This document shows positions 36,302 to 48,300 of a stretch of 64,000 bases of DNA, piece after piece. The position numbers and the translations under genes are program-made. Source of the stretch: Cladobotryum mycophilum (taxonomy: Eukaryota; Ascomycota; Sordariomycetes; Hypocreales; Hypocreaceae); contig CM071590.1 in assembly GCA_036429605.1 (NCBI GenBank), positions 124,001 to 188,000 of the forward strand, given 5' to 3'. The notes below the pieces were generated by a model. That model worked only from the letters and a program-made list of their open reading frames with translations, was not told the origin of the DNA and did not search any database. The first letter of the stretch is position 1, and each line of letters opens with the position of its first letter.

Positions 36302-37938
36302 CTATGAAATAATGGAATTCTTTGACATTAACCGAATTCGAGGCCCATACCGATAGAATAATAGTGGGATTGGAATCATGCCGAGACTGATGAAGCCCAG
36401 CACACTTGATGCCCAGGCAATGCCGAGGCCATTGTACATGTATGTGGCGAATAGCGGAAACCCAGCAGCAAAGAAGCTCCGAATAATCGTGTTTGCACCT
36501 AGTGCGCTATTGGCGACATGTGAATAGACGTCCAGAATATAATTCATACACTGGACAAAGACCATGATCAGCCCAATGCCGACAGGCAAGCTGGCAATCA
36601 CCATGCCGGGCCAAGGTATATGAGGCGCAGAGGTCCATGCAAAAATGAAGAGGCCGATGGGCAAAATTACGCTTCCAACCATCATCAAGGGCAATCGTCT
36701 TTCTGGAATAACGAGATCCGTTGGGCTGGACGTGGAATTTCCCTCTTTGCGACTTGCAATTTGGGCCATCCTCGTTCGAGCTACAATGGCGGCAGCACCA
36801 CAAAGCACGCCAACCATCATACCAAGAAAGGGTAAAGAGGATATCCCAAGCTTCCAATGACGTTCCTCCCGAAATATTATCGGATACGAGGAGAAAACCA
36901 GATATAAGATTCCGTACACAAAGGCCTGGTAGATGGTGACCAGGATAAGGATCGGCTCAGTTCCAAGCAGTACTTTACAGTGTCAGTACACGAAGACGAG
37001 GGTATAATAAATAAATAAAATCGGAGTTTCTTACCAAATGGGCGAAACAAATAAACCTGAGCAAATTTCTTGAGATCTCCAATGTTGGGGGTGGCACGTC
37101 TGGAGGAGGAATCGGATGGTTCCCTTCTTTTTAGCAGAACTGGTTCATACGTCTCTGGTAGGCCAAAGAAAACGAGCAGGACGCATGTGCCGCCCATAAT
37201 GCAGCTCAACCAAGAAGTCCATCTCCATCCTAGGTGACTGGCAGTAATAAAGTTACCCATTACTGGGGCAATCAACGGGCCTCCCAGAACCATGCCGATG
37301 CATGTTGCCATTGCGATTGCGCGTTGCTCGGGACTCCAGATATCGACAAGGCCGCCCCCAAACAGCGCAATCGGCGCCACGCCGGTCACCCCACAAAGGA
37401 AGCGACCTACCAAAATTGTTTGCAAGTTCTTCCCCACAGCTACGGGGATACAAAAGAGCGTGAAGAGAGTCATGCCAATAAGCATGGGCCATCTGCGACC
37501 GGAATGTTCGGATAGCGGACTCCAAAAGGGTGGTCCCACCGAGTAGCCCTACATACAAAGAGAAATACGATTTATTAGCATGTGTCCCCAGATCGATCCA
37601 TGGCTGCTCTGAACAGGAAGATGTCAGTGTTCACTTACTGCGACAAACAGGCTGACACCCAAAGTAACGACGTGTGGGCTCGCAGCGAATTCTTTGCTGA
37701 TAGCCTGAGCCCCGCTGCTAAAAATGCTACTGGATATCGAAGCGACCAAGTTCCCATAGATCCAAATCCATGTTATAAATACCTTTCTCCAGAAAGACCA
37801 GTTTTTCGGGTTAGCCATGTCATTAGGTCCATCCCACGTTGGCGGTATGTTGGTGCTTGATGACAGCACAGGCGTTTCGTTGCCATCGTTGCTGATTTCA
37901 GACTCGACCCGAGATGGGCCTTGCTGATTGTGCGCCAT
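36302..37938 (-). CDS. MFS drug:H+ antiporter, DHA1 type
   Basis: Exons 37938-37639, 37548-37035 and 36972-36302 give 494 residues with about 12 membrane helices: a cytosolic N-tail of about 45 residues, six helices, a central loop rich in Ser/Arg, and six more. Seen: N-W-S before helix 1, G-Y-S-V-G-P-P-F-W-S-P-L-S-E followed by G-R-R-W-P-M (motif A region), and a P-E-x-R-A loop (W-S-P-E-Q-R-A-I-A-M) typical of the TPO1/FLU1-like DHA1 group. These pumps export toxic compounds, polyamines or cluster products from the cell. It lies about 9 kb beyond the FAD monooxygenase; a role in exporting the polyketide is plausible but not shown. Confidence 0.92.
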
Positions 37939-40187
37939 TCGGATGGATATTTGGATGCTGCCAAAGAATCGGAAGAAAAAAAGAAGAAAAAATCGGTAGG
38001 TAATAAATAAATATGTTAAAACATGTTGACCAAGAAAGTGGGAGCGTGAAATGATGCTATTAGTAGGAATACCCAGGCCCCGCGGAGAAGCGTCACAGGA
38101 GAATGGATACCATCGTTAACAGGAAGATATAATCCCGTCTTTTTTACTCGTAGCTAGCGCCAACAGAACCACAAATTCCCCTTGAATCACATGAAAAAAG
38201 ATGATAAATACTGACCCCCCCAAGATTCGTATAGAAACACACGCGGAAGACTGTTCCGTCAGTTCCGAGGTCTCTTTTAATTTCAACGTTTTCATGCCCC
38301 AAACGGTCACATACCATTCTCAAAACGATACAAGATCTAATGTATCATTGTTTCGGTATTACTCAAGACGCATCGCAAGGTTACCTTGCTCCTAATCTTA
38401 TCGAACGATTGCATCGGTTGTCTTATCAGTGCCATCAAACACACACCATCCTTGACCATATAAAGATGCCTCGTCAAGCATGCTCACTCCTTCATAGACA
38501 ATATCATTGCCTAGTTTATCCTTCTCGGCAAGCCAAAGCCTACACCCTACCAATCTTCGGTCTGAAATTTACGCGACCTTGTGCAATGCCTTTCCTTCCC
38601 ATCTCGCCCTGTCTCTGCTCTTGTTGGCGCATCTACTTAAAAACCCTCGCAAACCGAGATCAGAACCACCCCAGATATTGTTGAGATTTCTATTTCGGCT
38701 GAATCTAGTAATACTCCGGTCGTCTTCGTTGATGGTAGTGTGTTCAAAGTTTGGGTGAATATGCAATGGCAGGCTCGTGAGACTGCCCGAGATGAATGGA
38801 TTGAATGGTTCTCGCGGGAAGCATTCGGTGATGCGATACGGCGCGAACTCAGGTTTAAACCCATATCCGTATCCAGTCGTGCGTCCCCAGACGACTTCGT
38901 TGAATCCAAGGTATACTGCACTTGACAACAAGAGCTGTCCTTGAAGAATTCAGCCTCGCTGAAGAACGCCATGCCATATTAAATAAGCTTCTAGGCACGA
39001 CGCCCCTCTCGCTCTCTTTTTTCTTTTAATAATTTTTGGCATGAACCGGATTCTTACATTAAGGATGCGAGTGAGAAACAGCACTTCGAAGGTAGCGGTG
39101 ACGCTTTGTATCGTTGGTAGAACGTCGCGCATGGTAGGCCGTAATCTATATCATACTTTCCTCAGTATCCGTTTTGTCGTTCTAGAAATTCTTGATGAAG
39201 AAACCGGTCTGGGCCTTTGTTTGCTGCTAAGATGCTGTGTTCTATTAGCGGAAACAAGTCAACTCTCTCCTCACAGAATATCGCACACCATGGATCACCG
39301 TTGATGGCTGGATCAATGAGTTTCAAGGTAGGTTAGAGGTTAGTACTAAATGTGGCGATTGATGCACCTCACTAATATCTAGTAGTATAGTTATTAGAAC
39401 TATTGAGAATAGAAAAATCTAGAATGTGCGTCAGAAATTTCGTTCCTTGCAAAATCCTTTTATTTTTTTTCAAGGAGATTTATTCTCCCTGAAAATTCTC
39501 CTTCCTGTTACGGCTTGCAGTTTCGACGTCATGGTTCTAGTCTGCCGTCCTACCCTGAAGATGCACTCAAATCATTCTGCCATCATGGAATGACTAAAAT
39601 ATTGCAACATTCCAGGTTGCTATTCACATAGAATCTCGTGTTGGCTCTGCTTTTAGCTGCAAAGCTCTAGAAGAAAGACGCCTTTTACACGATATGCCAA
39701 GGCTTTCGCTGTGATAATATGTGGACAAAGGACATTTAGTGTTGTGAGAATCGAGACACTTCACTAACCCCCACACTAACCACCTGGAGTCATCCCTTGC
39801 CCCTCGGCTGCTAAGACACCACCATGTTCAAACCAGTCGCCGTTAGAATGAGGATGGAGGGACAGCTTAGCGTTTTCCTTACAAAAGACATGGATCACTA
39901 CGGAACACACTCTATCCGCTATGAATTTCCCTCTATCTCAAGTAGCACCTTCATTCCTACAAAGTACGAAATGGGATTGTCTCTTTTTTTCTGGTTAAAA
40001 GCTTCATTGTGTCGTCTCCAACTTGAGTGTTATTCTACAGACAAGTTTTGAGATGGATAATCCGACATTGGCTTTTAAATCTTCGTTAGCTAAATAAAAT
40101 CGCTATAAGCCGAATGCTTGTTTTACTCTGCTCTTGGGCCATTTTATCTCCATTTCTCTCACATTGGCGATTGAAAAGGCTACAGCG
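37939..40187. other. Long intergenic region, no supported gene
   Basis: About 2.25 kb between the start of the MFS gene and the GT69 gene. Overlapping open frames on both strands at 38569-38972 do not resolve into a gene model. Nothing else is recognised; the right end must hold the GT69 promoter. Confidence 0.45.
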
Positions 40188-41885
40188 ATGACAGATGACG
40201 ACACCGAGCTCGATTCCCGCCGTCGCAACTTGGATCACAATCGCAGCCACGACGACGACCGCGACCGCGACGACGGCTATTTCCCCAAAAGTAACAAACA
40301 GCGATATGCCAGCTACCACAACCGACTTTTGACCCTCCGCCGTTACGTTGCTCCCCTCATCCACTACAGCCAAACCCACCATGAGGTCGTCTATCTATTC
40401 CTTCTTCCCGCGTTGTACTTTCGCTTCTTTCCTATTATCCTGACGCATAATTCCACGACCCTGAGCGCGTACCTCGCCATCGTCCTTGTGTACATACCGG
40501 GCAAAGTTGTTTTATCGGCATGGAGGGCGTACTCATCTTCGTCGTACATGAGTAACGGGCGTAAGAGGAAGAAGAGCTTTCTGCTGCCTTCGACCGGGTC
40601 CATCGCGCCGTCATACACATCTTCAACATCACCGAGAAGCAGTATCGAGAAGAACAGTTGGACTAGGCAGTCGTTCTTTTGGCTGTGTGGTGCGCTGTTC
40701 ACTCTGTGGGTTTATACGTGGGGCATCTCTTCGCCCTTCCCAACCGCGGCATCCGTCATATCCTCCTCTCCGACGTTACGAGCGCAACAGTCGCGCAACG
40801 CGAGCTACTTCATCGCCGCCTCTTTCTGGAACAATGAAGAGATTCTAGACTCCTGGACTTCACAGACACTCCGACTTATCGACTCCCTCGGCCACTCGAA
40901 CGTATACGTTTCCTTGACCGAGAATGATAGCGAGGATAATACGGCTAGCAAGTTGCTGCACTTTGGTCGCGAGCTCACAAAGCGCAATGTGACGCACAGC
41001 GTTAACATAACGTCTGACCTCCGCGGGTACCCTCCCGAAAACCCCTGGCGGAGTGTTAGACACAGAATGGGGTACATGGCGAATCTCCGCAATGGCGCAC
41101 TGAAGCCGCTGGGGAGTCTTAATAGGCGTTTCGAGAATGTCATCATACTAAATGATGTTGTATATCACCATACCGATGTGCTCAAACTCATTGCGGCAAT
41201 AGGAGGTGATGATATCTACGACCATACTACATTGAGCAGGTCCCCAATTGGAAAGTCCGGGAAAAAACGGATGGCTTGCAGTGTGGATATGGATGGTGCA
41301 ACGTTATATGACGCATGGGTACTCCGCGACCGTTGCGGGAGGCCTGTCAGTGGCTTCTGGCCATTCTTTACGTCAGAGGAAGACAAGAGGTCCGTACGCG
41401 AGGGGCGAGTATTAAATGTTGGCACCTGTTGGAATGGCATCGTAGTCCTCGATGGGGACATGTTGCTTGAGCCGCCCCTCCGACGCGAGGATGCAGACTG
41501 GGGTGCTGACCCTCTTCGTTTCCAACAACCACCGGAGTGCATAATATCCGAGTGTGCGCTACTGCCTCTGACCATCATGAACACCACAGGCGGTGCACCT
41601 GTGGTTCTGGACCCCACAGTTGTGGTGGGCTACAGTGTCAAGTGGTGGAGGTATTATGCCGTCTGGCTACGCATGCCTGTCGTACGGCTGTGGATGCGGG
41701 TGTTTGAAGAGGGGTATTGGGGTATGTGGTGGAGGATGGGAATGGGGACAGGGTTAAGATGGGCGGGACTGGACAATGGAAAGGAGAAGAAAGAATGTGT
41801 TGTCGAAGGTTGGCCAAAATGTGGGAGCGGGGACTACCTTGCCAAAGGAGCATTGAAGTTTAAAAGTCGAACGGATGAGCTATGA
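40188..41885 (+). CDS. GT69 (CAP59/CMT1-type) alpha-mannosyltransferase
   Basis: An intronless 565-residue protein. The start at 40188 (GCGATGACA) is the first ATG in frame. The acidic, Arg-rich N-tail is followed by three hydrophobic segments (about 67-85, 92-111 and 162-180), then a lumenal catalytic part. Motifs of the CAP59_mtransfer family are visible: S-F-W-N-N-E-E-I-L near the start of the domain, V-I-I-L-N-D-V-V-Y, and C-S-V-D-M-D-G followed by L-Y-D-A-W-V-L-R-D. Known members add alpha-1,3-mannose in capsule or cell-wall glycans in the Golgi. Several N-glycosylation sequons fit a lumenal domain. The C-terminal 100 residues are unusually Trp/Met-rich. Confidence 0.9.
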   Translation: MTDDDTELDSRRRNLDHNRSHDDDRDRDDGYFPKSNKQRYASYHNRLLTLRRYVAPLIHYSQTHHEVVYLFLLPALYFRFFPIILTHNSTTLSAYLAIVLVYIPGKVVLSAWRAYSSSSYMSNGRKRKKSFLLPSTGSIAPSYTSSTSPRSSIEKNSWTRQSFFWLCGALFTLWVYTWGISSPFPTAASVISSSPTLRAQQSRNASYFIAASFWNNEEILDSWTSQTLRLIDSLGHSNVYVSLTENDSEDNTASKLLHFGRELTKRNVTHSVNITSDLRGYPPENPWRSVRHRMGYMANLRNGALKPLGSLNRRFENVIILNDVVYHHTDVLKLIAAIGGDDIYDHTTLSRSPIGKSGKKRMACSVDMDGATLYDAWVLRDRCGRPVSGFWPFFTSEEDKRSVREGRVLNVGTCWNGIVVLDGDMLLEPPLRREDADWGADPLRFQQPPECIISECALLPLTIMNTTGGAPVVLDPTVVVGYSVKWWRYYAVWLRMPVVRLWMRVFEEGYWGMWWRMGMGTGLRWAGLDNGKEKKECVVEGWPKCGSGDYLAKGALKFKSRTDEL

Positions 41886-42689
41886 TGTTTGCCACCATAT
41901 CGCTTGGATTGAATCTTTGCTGTCGTTGAATAGGCAGCCAAGGACAGAAAACGCAGAGAGATGAATTTTTGTTTATGCCTCTTTTACGTCTTCCTCATTA
42001 GTTTACGTCATGATATCAAGTCTTCATATACATCCTATTCCATTTAGGAGCCTGGAACTAATGCTGTGGATTCTCTACTTCCTCTTCGAGTGCGGAGGAC
42101 ATCTCCTGTTGAAACTTAACTCCAAGGTCCGAACACAATCCCTGTGTTCCGCTCAATCTCGTGTCCAAAAGATCTCTATTCGGATATTTCGGACCAATGA
42201 GTTGCTGATAGACGTCTAACTACTTCTGGGAAAGTGCAATTCGGAATCATTCTCCGTAAATGTGGACTGCTGACAATCTTTTAGCCTCATCTAGAAAGGC
42301 GACCAAGAATAGACTCTCTTTTGATGTGCTGCTAGAGTCCGTGATGCTGGCTTTTGATCGCACCAGTAGTTTGATTGATACCTTAGTATTGGTATGGGAA
42401 ATGTGCGTGGTAGTTTCTATAGCTAATCGAGCCTGTGGCCAAAAGTTGCTGACAGCTGTATTACTGTAACAGGAAATGTAAAGCGGAACACAGGAGACGA
42501 GACAGGCAGGAAGCTAGCTGTTGCTATATTCATTTTCATGACCAAAATAATGATCTTTCAGAACTGGAAGAGATATAAATACTCTCCTACATACCCGTGA
42601 ATATACCTGAAATCCCTAAGCCTCCATCATCACTGCCATTCAACACTCAAACTACTTCATCTTTTCTGAACTTGTCTACCACCGCCAGA
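41886..42689. other. Intergenic region with SDR promoter
   Basis: About 800 bp. Short open frames (42010-42219, 42260-42469) are not convincing. A TATA box (TATAAAT, 42574-42580) lies 110 bp before the SDR start. Confidence 0.5.
42574..42580 (+). promoter_or_regulatory. TATA box of the SDR gene
   Basis: TATAAAT at a suitable distance (110 bp) from the ATG at 42690, followed by a C/T/A-rich leader. Confidence 0.55.
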
Positions 42690-43840
42690 ATGCCTGCTCA
42701 GCAAAAGATCCTCCCTTCCGAGACAATCCTCGAGCAATATGGAAAATCGCTAGCAGGAAAAGTCGTTCTCATTACCGGAGTCTCAAATGATTCCATTGCA
42801 GGCGAACTAGCTGTCCAACTTAGCACGGCCAACCCCAGCCTCCTTATTCTATCAGCAAGATCCGAAGCACGAGTCGAGCCAATCGTCGAGAAGATCAACG
42901 AAAAGAATCCTCGTGTCGCCATTCGATTTCTCAAAATGGACCTCAGTGATCTGAGCGACATTCGTAGGGCAGCCAAGAGCCTGGATGATGTCCCAAAAAT
43001 TGATCACATCGCGGCCGTCGCGGGTGTTATGGTACCTCCCTATAGCAAGACTGTGGACGGTGTCGAGTCGCAGTTTGGAGTCAACTACTTGGCCAATTTC
43101 TTGTTGGTCAAGCTTTTGCTGCCCAAGGTTGAAGCAGCTAGTCCCACCTCCTCTATCATTATCGTTGCAAGCTCGGCAGTTCGATCAGGCAAAGTCAACT
43201 TTGATGATATCAACTATGATGTTGGTACACCCCCATTTATTTTTGAAAAAAGATTAGATGCTCACAAGTACTCACAGGAGGGTAAAACATATGATGCTCT
43301 CCCTGCTTACGGTCAATCAAATGCTGCTCGAGTCATGTTTGTTAAGAGGTTGGCCGAGAAGCTGAAAGGCAAGAAGATTCGAACCTATAGCATTGATCCC
43401 GGTGGTATGTGATCATCCCTCCCAGTCATCGTGGGCTATACTAACTCTCCGCCCTAAACTTAGCTGTTGAATCCGGATTGCAACGACACTTTAACCCAGA
43501 ACTACTGGCGTTTATTGATCGACTGCGCGCTTCTGGCGAGCGTGAGTGCTGATCTCAAGTGATCTATACATAATTACTTTCACTGACGTATCTTCTAATA
43601 GCCTTGCGCGATCTTGATGGAAAGGAATTTGACATGCCAACTTGGACAAATACATCCGAAGGAGCGGCAACTATTATCACAGGCATGATTGATCCAACTA
43701 TTGAGAACTCGAATGGCTCCTTCTTGCACAATAATGCCCTTGCCAACGATGAACTGCATGCTCACATTCGCGACGAAAACAACTGGACAAAGCTTTGGGA
43801 GCTGAGTGAGGAGCTAATTGGGGAGAAATTTGTCATTTGA
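42690..43840 (+). CDS. Short-chain dehydrogenase/reductase with Y-x-x-x-N site
   Basis: Exons 42690-43404, 43464-43541 and 43602-43840 give 343 residues. Seen: the cofactor strand V-V-L-I-T-G-V-S-N-D-S-I-A-G, the D-L-S-D-L-S-D turn, an N-Y-L-A-N-F helix, the V-A-S-S-A strand with the catalytic-type Ser, and Y-G-Q-S-N (Tyr207). The usual active-site Lys, four residues after Tyr, is Asn211. The Gly-rich turn is also less regular than T-G-x-x-x-G-x-G. Closest in layout to the retinol-dehydrogenase/WW-oxidoreductase-like SDRs. The enzyme may use another residue, or bind rather than reduce. It is convergent with the bZIP-like gene, whose stop is 73 bp away. Confidence 0.88.
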
Positions 43841-43913
43841 TCCATCATGCTGCATATCCCTGTGTGAGTATATTGACTAGATAGGTATCAAGCAAAGAGA
43901 AAACTCGTCTATA

Positions 43914-44905
43914 TCATACTTTGCCATTCTCATCAAACTGTATTTGAAGTGGCTCTTTTCCACGCCGAGCTCGCCAATAATTTGTTGACGAAATGATATC
44001 TGGACAGTCGTATGCGAGCCACGACCATTTTCGTATAACCGTGACAGAGATCTCGTATGACTTTGGATCCCAGGGCTCTCCCCAGACCACCATGCCGATT
44101 TGTTTTTCATCCGTGTCATCGCCTTCCATGAAAAAGGCGTGACAGAGCTCATCGTCATCGTACTCGCCAGCCCTACTCAACAGTGAATCGCGAATAGATG
44201 ATACGGGGCAAAGATCAATCCAAGGATGATGGATGGTCTGCTTCTGTAGCGCTGTCGGCTGGAGACTCGGTGGTAGAGCCGTCAAGTTGGCGGTCCAGGG
44301 CAGGAGGGCATTAAATGGTGAGTTGATATCCTCCTGCAATAGGTCCATCGTTAAGCCCAAACAACCAGCATTCGATACCATCGCTCTGATAATATTGAAC
44401 TGTGTCACTGAAAGTAAAAGCCCACTGTCTAATACGCGCTGGCTGAAGTTGTGTGCTACTACATCTTGAAGTTGCTGGAGCAGCCTGTGGCGTTCGGCTG
44501 CTTCCAATTCACAGAAATGGAGCTTTCTTTTGTCGCTTCCGTGTAGAATCATACCTGCGTAGCTGCCGGCAATAGCGCATTTCTCTTCGTGGCGATTTTG
44601 GCCTTCATTTCCTCTCTCGTCTATGTATATGATCCATTTCCGGACAGGTCCCGAATGCTCACCCTTGGCCTTTTGAAGGTCTATTTGCCGACGCCCTATT
44701 TATGATTAGTTTTCTACACTTGTCATTGATCACACATTTGTAATGAGCGTTCATTTAGAGGATACGCACTTCTGGCTCTTTGATTCAGTCGGTTCTGTAG
44801 CTTTCTCCGATCCTCGGCACGGGACAGACTTGTCCAGTCTTCTTCCGCACATTTCGCATGCGTCTGGAGAGCTGCTTGATTACCGGATCTAGATGCCTTC
44901 GACAT
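43914..44905 (-). CDS. DUF3425 bZIP-like transcription regulator, short basic region
   Basis: Exons 44905-44770 and 44695-43914 give 305 residues. Residues 32-48 carry a bZIP basic region (D-R-R-K-L-Q-N-R-L-N-Q-R-A-R-R-R) with the N-x7-R signature (Asn38/Arg46), split by the intron. No leucine-zipper heptads follow. The C-terminal 150 residues match DUF3425 (PF11905): L-L-S-V-T-Q-F-N-I-I-R-A, then H-P-W-I-D-L-C-P and the ending with W-S-W-L-A-Y-D-C-P-D. This pairing is widespread in fungi and often found near metabolite clusters. It is the only transcription-factor-like gene in the window, so it may regulate the HR-PKS cluster, but the distance (about 19 kb) makes that a guess. Confidence 0.87.
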
Positions 44906-45647
44906 TATCAAAAGATGGCACACTTTTGAGACGTGCAAACAGAATTGAAAACAAGCGCAAAGGACTAAAGTAAGATCTACCATATGACGGTTTCTTTTTA
45001 TTTCTATTTTTCTTGTTAAATATTACGCCAGTCCAGAATACTAACTCCGCCAAAGTCCGCCAAAGAACCCCGCCCCCTTGCGCTTCCCATCCTGGCATGC
45101 CTATGATTTGAGTCAGGCGCAAGGTCAGCCATTGTTGGGTATTTCGGGTCAAAGCACGCCAAACCCTGCCAGGTTTGTATGGTACCTGGCGTTTCATGAA
45201 TCATGATGACCTGAGATCTGAGTTTGCAAGGGATTAGAGAATTATGTAGAAGCCTATAGTTGGGCCATTTGTCGGTCTTTGACGGATAATTCGGCACGTC
45301 GCGATCTTTGGCAATTGAGAGCATATGTTGATTCGCACAAATATTTACTCGACAGAGCTTTGCACATACCAAGGAATTATTTGGAGTATAGCCAATCTCA
45401 GAAAATTGGATAAGCATTAACCTAAGCCGTGTATCTGGCTATCATCTGTCATCAACCAATGCTTGCCATGGCCTTTTATTATTGTCAAACCCAGTGCCCT
45501 CACGCCGTCAACGGTTTCCTAGCTATCTTCGCCCGCTCAAAAGCAGAGGGAGATTGGTGAATGATGCTACATTTAACGTATCCCTCACAACAGGCAGATA
45601 CTTGTACAACACTTTGTGCAGTTCAATGTTTCTGGCATCTTTAGCTC
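44906..45647. other. Intergenic region, no supported gene
   Basis: About 740 bp between the bZIP-like start and the LtrA stop, both minus strand. A 133-codon frame at 45417-45016 has no motif and is not called. Confidence 0.5.
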
Positions 45648-47051
45648 TCAAGTATGCTCATTGTTGCTCTCAGCATCCTCTGGTGGGGGATTCCTATTTT
45701 CCCAGGGCTCAAAAACGCTGGCCCCTTTCAGCAAACCTCCTATCGTCTCCCAAACAGTCAAGACGGTAAAAAGGGCCATGACGACTGCCATGAACTGTGT
45801 TGTTGACAAATACTCATGTGTGGCAGGGAGAGCAATCAGGACAATTGCAATAACCAATCGCATCCCCACACGCGTCGTCTTTGACAATATCAAGCAGTCA
45901 TCATCTTGGGTGCGATAGAGCATACCGTACACCCATAGACAAAACATGCCAACGCCAAGACCTCCGCCGAGGAGCCATCGCTGCCCAGGTTCAAATTCAT
46001 CCAGTCGAGTGCTAATAGCGGCAATATGGCCACCGATCAAGAAAGATGCCGAGAGAGGTAGGTGAAGTAAAAAGAAGCCAAAGGCTGTCCATGCAGAACG
46101 CCGGATGGGATGCGTAGCTTGGAGACTGCCGTCACCGCTGACATAGATCCAATTAAGGCAAAATGCAATAATCAGAGTAAAAACTGCCTTTGCATAACCC
46201 TGAGTGAGACCAATGCCTGCGGGGTCTCCAACAATGACACTATAGACAAATTCGCCGAGGATAATGATGAAGAAAGCAGCCATGCGGTCAATTTCGTGTG
46301 CGATATCGACAGCCGTGCTGTACGTGAGTTTGAGCTTGCGCTTGATCCACGGGGACAATGTAAGAGACCATGTGAATTCTTGATAAATGATCATGACGGC
46401 AACAACAGCAATCTTTGCCTGGATGCTAACTTCCTCGAAGAATAGCGGGATGGCGATAAAAAGTCCAATGAACATGAAGCCAGCCATGATGCGAGCTTGC
46501 ATGCGATGCTGATAGCTGGCAAAGGAGCAAATTAGAAAAGCACTCATGGTACTGAACCTTGCGACGATGTAAGCACCGGCTGCCGTTCGAAGAGCTCCAA
46601 TATCCTGATCGACCTGGCGAGCGTTGTTGGCGTACAGAACCAATAGAGCCATGACCCATAAAATGATACATCTCTGGACGAGGTCATCTGTGTAGTATGA
46701 GTTCATGAGCTCACGCAGGTCTGCCCAAATGTGCCAAGCAGGCGCGAAGATGAGTATGTACTTGGCCAAGTGTTGTCCATCGGGATGCTCAGCGAGATCA
46801 TCGCTAAAGTTTGCTACAATTGCAACGTCTACGGTCGGCTCATTAGTCTTTGGTCAGGTATCATGGATGTGATTTGTATGAGCCTTGGAATACTCACAGA
46901 GCAAATCAAGGAACAGCTCGAAGCGGCCAGCCTGACGTTCCTCCTCGCTCTCTTTTACAAGCCGGCCATTGTGGAACCATTGCAGGGCTTTAGGCCGTTT
47001 TACTACATATCGTTCACCTCTGACCCCTTCCTGTAGATTGTTGCAATTCAT
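45648..47051 (-). CDS. LtrA-family multi-pass membrane protein
   Basis: Exons 47051-46898 and 46828-45648 give 444 residues. The start at 47051 is the first in-frame ATG (an upstream GTG frame is ignored). Seen: the family entry E-L-F-L-D-L-L-Y-V-A-I-V-A-N (split by the intron), about ten to twelve hydrophobic helices, H-E-I-D-R-M in the middle and I-L-G-E-F-V-Y-S, all typical of the bacterial low temperature requirement A family (PF06772), which is frequent in fungi. Its biochemical role is unknown. The short C-tail is Pro/Glu-rich and cytosolic by prediction. Confidence 0.9.
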
Positions 47052-47944
47052 GGCGACTGGTGAACAGCATTCACTATGGTTATCTGACCCCACGTTTGAA
47101 GATGACGCAGTTTTTGTAATGGTTGCAAGAGGGGAAAAAAACCCGGTGGCTGGTGTCTCACATCAAGTTGCAAAATCTGCTTCCCACTATTCATAGCTTG
47201 ATGCACCAAGCACAAGCTTAAGTTAGTGCTTGTTTACACCGCAAAAGACCCCAACGGGAAATCTTGAGAGCTTTTGCCGGATAAGGTTAATTCCCTGAAT
47301 CAAGAAGAGATCGAAGAACCACCACTACTCGGCGTAACGCTCTCCGTGCGTTTTGTATAATGGAGATTTTGGCACCTTGCTAGCTTCTTCTTGCTATGTT
47401 AACGTTTGAACTAAGCTCAACGTAACCTTTTCTAGCCTTTTACCACATCGGCCCTCTGCTTACCTTGTATGTTCTTATGATCATTTGTTGCATTGTAGGC
47501 GGCGATAAAGACTCATCACAACAGTTGTCAAGCTGCCAGAAAACCTAGTCGCTAATCAAGCTTGGCCTTTGGCACGTAGATAGCGATGTATTCTGGTGTG
47601 ATGAGATGGAACAAGCTTTGCAATTCTCGAATCATGACTAAAGATGAGAATAAAGCTCTCCGTTGAGATTGGTTGTTGGACAGTTTCACTTCATATTTGT
47701 AAATCTCAAATACACCTGGTCAGTTCCAGTCACTAACGTGGTAGTATTGCATGACATGCTCACGCCCAGAGGTGATTGACGATTACTCGATATCAATATC
47801 TACCAAATTACAGATCTGCTGATTACATCACAGAAGAGAATTGTAGATCTAAGACGACGGTAAATTGACAAGCCATCTATCTGTCCAGATCGACGTACTT
47901 TACTACAAGCAGCACAAGCGTGACTACTGTATGAAGTGTCTTAT
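47052..47944. other. Intergenic region upstream of LtrA gene
   Basis: About 890 bp with no gene or repeat recognised. It should hold the LtrA-family promoter and the terminator of the hydrophilin-like gene. Confidence 0.5.
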
Positions 47945-48300
47945 CTACTTCTTTCTGTGCAGCCCACTAGTGTCGCCAGTATCGTGAATAACATTAGGAA
48001 CTGCCCTCTCAACGCTCTCGGGCAACTTCTCCTGCAGCTTCTTCGGAACAATTGAAGCATTGCCTCCGTCCTTGGCATGAGTCTTGTTCGTAGACTGGCC
48101 AGGCTCAGATCCAGTGGGATGAATCTGAGATGAGTTTAGCTTCAGAGCAAATGATGGCTTGGTACAAGACATACCGAATCGGGGAGGCTCTCTTCGAGAC
48201 CTTGAGGTGCCCTCTCTTGAACAGCGGTAGGGACTTGGGATTCTCCGGTAGCGTGAGAAACACCCTGGCCGCGCTCATTCTGTGCATTGAAGCCCGACAT
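47945..48300 (-). CDS. Hydrophilin-like small stress protein
   Basis: Exons 48300-48175 and 48124-47945 give 101 residues. The protein has no Cys, no hydrophobic core and is rich in Gly, Gln, Ser, Pro, Glu and Lys. Two similar blocks occur (V-Q-E-R-A-P-Q-G-L-E-E-S-L-P-D-S and L-Q-E-K-L-P-E-S-V-E-R-A-V-P-N), and it ends with H-D-T-G-D-T. Fungal proteins of this kind are disordered and rise during drying, heat or spore formation, like LEA/hydrophilins. The family link is by composition and repeat pattern only. The promoter has a TATA box at 48424-48419. Confidence 0.75.

Noticed and set aside
45016..45417. 133-codon minus frame between the bZIP-like and LtrA genes
   Set aside because: No motif. 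It most likely lies in the promoter of the bZIP-like gene.
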